DNA from: Nepenthes gracilis
Taxonomy: Eukaryota; Streptophyta; Magnoliopsida; Caryophyllales; Nepenthaceae
Assembly: GCA_033239525.1 (NCBI GenBank)
Contig: BSYO01000019.1
Span: 8,042,592-8,106,591, forward strand
Reading direction: 5' to 3'
DNA: 64,000 nt
The translations under genes were made by a program, and so were the position numbers. Under the pieces are notes generated by a model, which was given only the letters and a program-made list of their open reading frames with translations, did not search any database and had not been told where the DNA came from. Shown here in pieces: positions 58,580 to 64,000 of the stretch. The first letter of the stretch is position 1. The number at the start of each line of letters is the position of its first letter.

Positions 58580-61236
58580 GAGAAACAAGGAAGGAATTGA
58601 ACGAAGAAGGAGAGGAAAGAGAGAGAAACGGCCGGCCGATCTTACTACAATGCCTTCTCCTTCTCCTGCTGACCGGTTGGAATAGCTATTTTCCCTTCTT
58701 CCTCTCGGTCGCAAGCTTCATTTTTGCCCTTTTCAGTTGCGCCATTCCTTTAAAAATCATTTCTTTCTTTTTCTTCTTCTTCTTCTTCAGTTATGGTTAC
58801 GGGTGAAATTAGGGAAAGTAAGAGCAAGAAATGCGTAGTTAAAAGTCTTCCATTGTTGCCACTGTCAAGGAGTATTGCCAGGATTGTCGAAGCCATCACC
58901 ATTGGCATTTATCATTAATCAAGCAAGTTGCTTTGAGATTCTTTACAATAATCCATGACCTTCCTTCTCCAATAGTAATGTAAATTTTCTATTTGTTCGT
59001 GTATCAAGATTATGAAAGAATTATTGTATATGGATGGATTTTGGAGGATTGTAATTAAATTGGGCCGTTGATGAAGAAATTGGGAAAATAGGGTATTCGG
59101 ATCTGCCGTTGGTTTCCAAAGAATCAATATGATTCTGGGCTCAAAATAATTAGTATGTAAAATTTATAAAGTTAAGGTTAAATCTTATGAGTTGAAATTT
59201 CGTTTTCATATTTTGATTTTAGAAAATTTTGGTTAAGTGAAATTTGGGGCAAAACAGAGCCTTCGGTTCAATGGAAAACAGAATTTCGGGTTTCACTTAA
59301 ATTAAGGCTTGAGAATTAAATCTTGATACAATAAATGTACATAAATTCCTAATTTGCATGTTGGATAGTTTAATTGGTGAGGAACTGGTGAATGGCGAAG
59401 AAATCGTGTTGTGTTGTCTCTTGGAAATGAAAGTGAATAATATGGTGTGCTGTACACAATGAGGTGCCACATAGTGTTTGTTACGGTGTGAGTAGCGTTT
59501 ATGTGGGTGTATAGTGTATATGTGTGTGTATAGCAGTATGGACGTACCGCTGCCTTTGCTGGTTGTAGCCGTGTGTATTGTGTGTGTATATGTGTGAGTA
59601 CACATATATATATATATATATATATGCGTGTGTGTGTGTGGGTGTGTATATATATATATATGAAAATGAAGGATTGGTGAGGAAAATATTAGCATATTAT
59701 ATTGATATGTTAGAATACAAATTGATTTACAAAACATGGTTAATGTTATTATATAGTTTCGTGGAAATTGCTAGACGACTTTGGGGCGATGGAATTAGAG
59801 TTGGTTCTAATAGGCCTGTCCACATGTGATAATTAAGATATGGTTCTAGGGATATTTTGTGTATCGGATCAAATGGGAGATTAGATAAATATTTAAATTT
59901 GTCAAAATATATATTTTTCAGTTCTCTTTTGTTCTTTCATCGTTCCGTGATAAATTTCTTTGTATTAATTTTGATGGTATCAATACGGTCTTTATTAGCA
60001 CCGAACGATATTTTTATCGTTGTACTTGCAAAAGCCTCTTTTGTGTTATGTTCGATTGCGTGAGTATTTGGATTATTAGATTTCTACGGTAAAGGTTAAT
60101 GATAGCGTATGTAAATACTAAGATATCTAGTCAAATAAGAGGTTCTAACACCTTAGTATGATCTACACTTATCCGACATTAATTTTCATATCATGGTGAT
60201 AATAAGGTATATTGTTTATTGTGGAGGGATATTTACAGCCATGTAACCATCATAGGAGATAATATCAATGATATTATTTGACGAGGGGTATCATGAATAG
60301 TATAGGCATGCTATGGGTACAGCCTCTGAGAGGATTATATGGATAGTGGAGATACCATAGATAACCTCGTTATACTTACCTAGCCGTTAAGGGCTTAAAT
60401 ACGTGACCTTTGATTCACGGTGGCAGAATAAGATCCAAAGAGATTCATTATGATATTTTATCATTGTTGATATCTCTTGAGTTTGGAATTCAGTAGAATC
60501 CATAAGTTGTATTTAGTAGAATGCATGTGTCAGATTTTATGATATCTGAATTTAGTGAAATCCATATTGTTTCATTGTTATTTGGTTTTCAGGTCGTTCA
60601 TACTAATATTCAAACCAGGAGATCCATTTATTTCTTGTAAAGTCGGATTTTGAGGAATCTTCGCCTCTTATTGGTGAAATCTTATGATCTTTGTTGTATC
60701 AGGGTTTGGAGTGACCTACCATTCTTCTATATTTGAATCGTAGATGTGATGAAATGTATTTTCTTAGATATATTTATCTGTTAGATATTGTATTATTGTT
60801 TATGACTTTTGGCATGCATTACATATTGTTTTTATGAAACATTTACTATCTTTCCCTATTTATTTTGAATTTGTTATCACTTGTTAGGTATTTGGCTCAC
60901 TTTTGCTATTTTCTTTCTTTCAGAGTAGCAGGTTTGGACAATGATTACTCTAGAGTTGGATAAAGAATTGTGGCGAGAGAAATTTAGGCCTCGTGGGAGA
61001 GAGTGTTGATATTATGCTCTAGAAATGCATTTTGATGTTTTACTTTATCTTGTTGGGATTTGTGATTCTGTGTTTTTTTTTTTTTTCAGATTTATCGTTG
61101 TTATGATGATATTTTAGATTATTAAATTTATATTTTTATCAGTTGTGAGTGTGTTATATATTAATTTGAGACTTAAATTTTTCCTATGTGATCAGATTTG
61201 GGTATTAGTTATGAGATTTGGGTTAGGATTGTCACA
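58425..61236 (+). repeat. 5' LTR of the terminal gypsy element
   Basis: Starts TGTGATACCCCAGATA and ends ATTGTCACA (2.81 kb). It contains (TAA)n at ~58496-58579, a CTT tract near 58765-58790, and GT/AT microsatellites at 59577-59662. The shared motif TTGTTAGGTATTTGGCTCAC, a T/C tract, then TTTCAGAGTAGCAGG lies at 60880-60932. The left boundary rests on the TG start and on similarity of style to the other LTRs; the 3' LTR is outside the window. Confidence 0.7.
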
Positions 61237-61242
61237 ACTTTA

Positions 61243-61253
61243 TGGTATCAGAG
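61243..61253 (+). other. Primer binding site (initiator Met tRNA type)
   Basis: TGGTATCAGAG lies six bases after the LTR end. It matches the 3' end of plant initiator-Met tRNA as used by most chromoviruses and many copia elements. Confidence 0.85.
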
Positions 61254-61569
61254 AGTTGAAATTCTGTAAGAGTGTTGAGGATTTTAGAAATTTTGATATT
61301 TAGAAATATTAGGCAATTCAATAATGTTGGAGGACTTAGGGTCATTTTTAGAGCCTCCGGTCAAGATAAAGGACTATATGGATTGTTGAAAAAAAAAATT
61401 TAAATTCTAAATTATTTTATTCTATTGCAGCAATATCTGACGAGGCTAGTATCCACTCAGGGAGTTCAGTAGAAAGCCTAGGACCATTAGTGGCACCTGC
61501 CGATATGGTTGGGTAGTTCTTGCTCTACACCATCTCACTAGACTAGTGACTTAGGCTGTTAGGGCACAA

Positions 61570-62440
61570 GTTCTGGGACATGAACCAACAAATAAGAAAA
61601 AGAAGAAGAGGAATCTATTCAGAGATTTCATGAATCAGAGGCTCCTGGAGTTCATGGAAGAGCCAGACCCTGCTAAAGCTGACTATTGGATGGGAAGGCT
61701 AGAAAAGGCTTTCGCAGTGATTAAGTATCATTCTACTGATCGGGTTCGCTTTGCCACATATAAGCTTAGCGGTGAGGCAGAGTATTGGTGGAAAGCGAGA
61801 TTGCGAGAGCTTGGACCTGAGGCTAACTCTATCACGTAGGATGCATTTCGAGAAATGTTTAATCACAAGTACTTTCCCAAGAATGTAAGGACCAGAAAGG
61901 AAAAGGAGTTTCTTCATTTAGAGCAACGCTCAATGACAGTTTCCTAGTATGAGACCAAGTTTACAGAGCTATCGCGTTATACTCCACATTTTGTTGCTGA
62001 TAAGGTTTAGAAGGCAGAAAGGTTCCAGCAGGGATTAGCATATCCTATGCACTGTATTATTGCACTATTTGAGCTTCAGGACTTTGGAGCGATCTTTCTG
62101 AGGGCTCTGATTGTGGAGGAGGAGTTGGACAGCAAGGCTCCGATATCCTTGTTGAGTACTATGAACCTACTAGACTGTCGACACATCAATTGAAGAAGCA
62201 CAAGGCTTGTTTCAAATGTGGGAAGTTGGGATATGTCTCTAGGGATTGCCGAGTTAAGCAATCTACCCTTTCAATGCCACTGAAGACTGTGACTATTCCT
62301 CAGACATCAGAGACACAGCCAGCTAGACCTACACCGAATAGACGGTCTTGACCACTTATCTACTACAACTGTGAAGAGGCCAGTCACTACTCTCCAGATT
62401 GCTGGGCTTCGGGAAAATCTGCACTACAAAGTAAGTCAAA
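61570..62440 (+). pseudogene. gag: gag of the terminal gypsy element
   Basis: Capsid core reads PDPAKADYWMGRLEKAFAVI, YKLSGEAEYWWKARL, then a stop where W is usual, DAFREMFNHKYFPKNVR, EFLHLEQRSMTVS, a stop, YETKFTELSRYTP. Two CCHC zinc knuckles follow. The first (62208-62249) is CFKCGKLGYVSRDC with Tyr in place of the conserved His. The second (about 62362-62402) is YYNCEEASHYSPDC with Tyr for the first Cys. Gag would package the RNA. At least three in-frame stops interrupt it. Confidence 0.85.
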
Positions 62441-62459
62441 GGTTCCAATTTTAGGAAAA

Positions 62460-62802
62460 GTGTTCGTATTGACAAAGCAAGATGTCAAAGCTTCTCTGAC
62501 AGTTGTGGAAGGTATTCTTCCTATCTTTTCTATACCTGCTCATGTGTTGATCGATTCTGGTTCCACCCGTTCTTTTGTGGCACCAGTCTTTGCCGCAAGA
62601 CTTGAGGGTGAAAGTAGTACCCTTAGACTTTATTTTATCAGTTTCGATGCCGGTCGGTGAGTCTATCCTACTCACTAGGAGGTACCCTCGATGCATTGTT
62701 CATGTTGGTGATTATGAGTTGCCAGTTGATCTCATTCCATTTGGGATGGTGAGTTTGGATGTAATTTTAGGGATAGACTGGTTAGCTACCTACCATGCCT
62801 GA
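62460..62802 (+). pseudogene. Aspartic protease of the terminal gypsy element
   Basis: VLIDSGSTRSFV carries the catalytic D-S-G at 62553-62561. The frame then shifts near 62600-62660. The distal half reads LSVSMPVGES, VHVGDYELPVDLIPFGM and LDVILGIDWLATYHA, with the ILGxDWL flap/psi motif. It would process Gag-Pol. One frameshift separates the two halves, and a stop replaces the expected continuation at 62800. Confidence 0.85.
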
Positions 62803-62999
62803 GTGGATTATTTTCGAAAGGTTGTGACCTTCTCTATTGATGGAATTAAGGAGTTTGGGTTTTGTGGCTTTGGGAGCCGTGTTGTGACTCCTATGATTTT
62901 AGTTTTACATGCTCGCCATCTACTTCATAGTGGGTGTTGGGGATTCTTAGCTTTCGTGTCTTCAACCACGTTAGGGGAATGACAAATTGACGACATTGA

Positions 63000-63960
63000 G
63001 GTAGTTCAAGAGTTTGTAGACATCTTTCCTAATGAGTTTCCTGGCTTACCCCCTGACCGTGAAATTGAATTCACGATCGACTTGTTACTAGGAGCTGCAT
63101 CGATCTCTAGAGCACCGTATCGGATGGCTCTTGCTGAGTTAAAGGTTCAGTTGCCAAGACCTTTTGGATAGGGATTCATTAGACCTAGTATTTCACCATG
63201 GGGAGCACCTGTTCAATTTGTTAAAAAGAAAGATGATTTGATGCGATTGTGTATTGACTACAAGGAGCTCAACAAATTAACCATCAAGAATAAATATCCA
63301 TTATCCTGGATAGGTGATCTTTTCGACCAGTTATAGGGAGCAAGCGTGTTTTCAAAAATCGACCTAAGGTCGGGCCACTATCAGTTAAAGATCAAGGAGA
63401 GTGACGTATCAAAGACGGCATTTTGATCCAGATATGGACACTATGAGTTCCTAGTGGTGCCCTTCGACCTAACAAATGAACCTACTACATTTATGGACCT
63501 AATGAATGGGGTATTTAGACCCTTTTTGTATAGTTTCGTTATAGTCTTTATCAACGATATTCTGATCTATTCCAAGGGGATTGTGGAGCATGACAAGCAT
63601 TTGATAATTGTGCTTTAGAAGTCTGCGTGAAGAGCGTTTGTATGCCAAGTTCAAGAAATGAGAGTTTTGGCTAAAAGAAATCACATTTTTGGACCATGTT
63701 ATTTCAAGGGTCGGAGTATCTGGGGATCCATCTAAAATTGAGGCAATAATGAATTGGGCTTGTCCTACCACTTCGTCTGAGGTGAGAAGCTTTTTCGGCT
63801 TAGTTGGGTATTACAGAGGTTTGTGGAGGGGTTTTCTAGTATTACCATGCTAATGACAAAATTGATATAGAAAATTGAGAATTTTGTTTGGTCTGATGAG
63901 TGTGAACAAAGTTTTCAAGAATTAAAATAGAAATTGACCACTGCATCCATTTTGATGATT
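63000..63960 (+). pseudogene. Reverse transcriptase of the terminal gypsy element
   Basis: In order: [118 protein letters not shown], and after shifts LYAKFKK, EFWLKEITFLDHVIS and SFFGLVGYYR. The catalytic (Y/F)-V/I-D-D box reads F-I-N-D at 63547-63558, the first Asp (GAC) changed to Asn (AAC). Stops lie at DQL-stop-GAS, TAF-stop-SRYG, MTKLI-stop-K and ELK-stop-KL. Confidence 0.88.
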
Positions 63961-64000
63961 CTGCAAGGATCGGGTGGATTTGTAGTATATTGTGACGCTT
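63961..64000 (+). pseudogene. Start of RNase H domain, cut by the window edge
   Basis: Reads GSGGFVVYCDA. It corresponds to the F-x-V-Y-x-D-A-S opening of the gypsy RT-linked RNase H, with the first catalytic Asp present. Confidence 0.7.

Larger units (their letters stand above)
58425..64000 (+). mobile_element. Ty3/gypsy chromovirus-like element, 5' part (runs off window)
   Basis: The 5' LTR (58425-61236) is followed by a PBS matching initiator-Met tRNA, a gag with two damaged zinc knuckles, a protease and an RT; the RNase H is cut by the window edge. Domain order (gag, PR, RT, with integrase expected after) is that of Ty3/gypsy. The PBS and the LTR style with the shared U5 motif suit the chromovirus branch. 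Stops, frameshifts and a catalytic substitution show it is inactive. Confidence 0.85.

Noticed and set aside
59578..59737. Open frames on both strands around 59.3-59.8 kb
   Set aside because: They are translations of GT/AT microsatellites inside the LTR (alternating Tyr/Ile or His/Thr).

Overview
The window looks like nuclear DNA of a flowering plant. Almost all of it is plant LTR retrotransposon sequence, solo LTRs, LINE remnants and AT-rich spacer. There is one recognisable intron-containing host gene, and it encodes a chloroplast protein. I saw no bacterial operons, CRISPR arrays, rRNA or tRNA genes. All calls come from reading the sequence and conceptual translations; no database search was possible.

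Layout. (1) 78-2075: a probable chromovirus-type LTR on the minus strand. (2) 2420-15397: a nearly complete but decayed 13-kb Ty3/gypsy Tat-lineage element. It has two ~1.22-kb LTRs, a PBS, gag, PR, RT, RNase H and INT remnants, two minisatellites and a tandem 1.58-kb duplication. It also carries an antisense reading frame with its own promoter-like region upstream of the 3' LTR. (3) 20290-21355: a copia remnant. (4) 22582-~24270: two nested minus-strand LTR pieces. (5) ~26937-36640: a second, pol-less, minus-strand Tat-type element. It was split by a 4,254-bp solo LTR (28206-32459) flanked by a perfect 5-bp target-site duplication. (6) 37530-40809: a non-autonomous LTR retrotransposon with short LTRs and a perfect target-site duplication GAAGG. 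Its interior is three tandem ~490-bp gene-like units. (7) 41880-46700: copia, 51-bp duplication and LINE fragments. (8) 47581-52625, minus strand: six exons of a MEX1-like chloroplast maltose exporter. The last exon is not found, and intron 4 is 3.6 kb and TE-rich. (9) 52700-58424: AT-rich DNA, a ~100-bp AT-rich tandem repeat and an LTR-like stretch. (10) 58425 to the window end: a Ty3/gypsy chromovirus-like element on the plus strand with its 5' LTR, an initiator-Met-tRNA PBS, gag, protease and RT, running off the edge.

The host gene is the only unit with an obvious cellular role: maltose export from the chloroplast at night during starch breakdown. The most unusual parts are the antisense transcription unit of the first Tat element, whose upstream DNA carries G-boxes and a W-box-rich minisatellite; the hairpin at the LTR-PBS junction of the Tat elements; the short-LTR element carrying a triplicated low-complexity gene-like unit; and a candidate alternative terminal exon in intron 4 of the MEX1-like gene.
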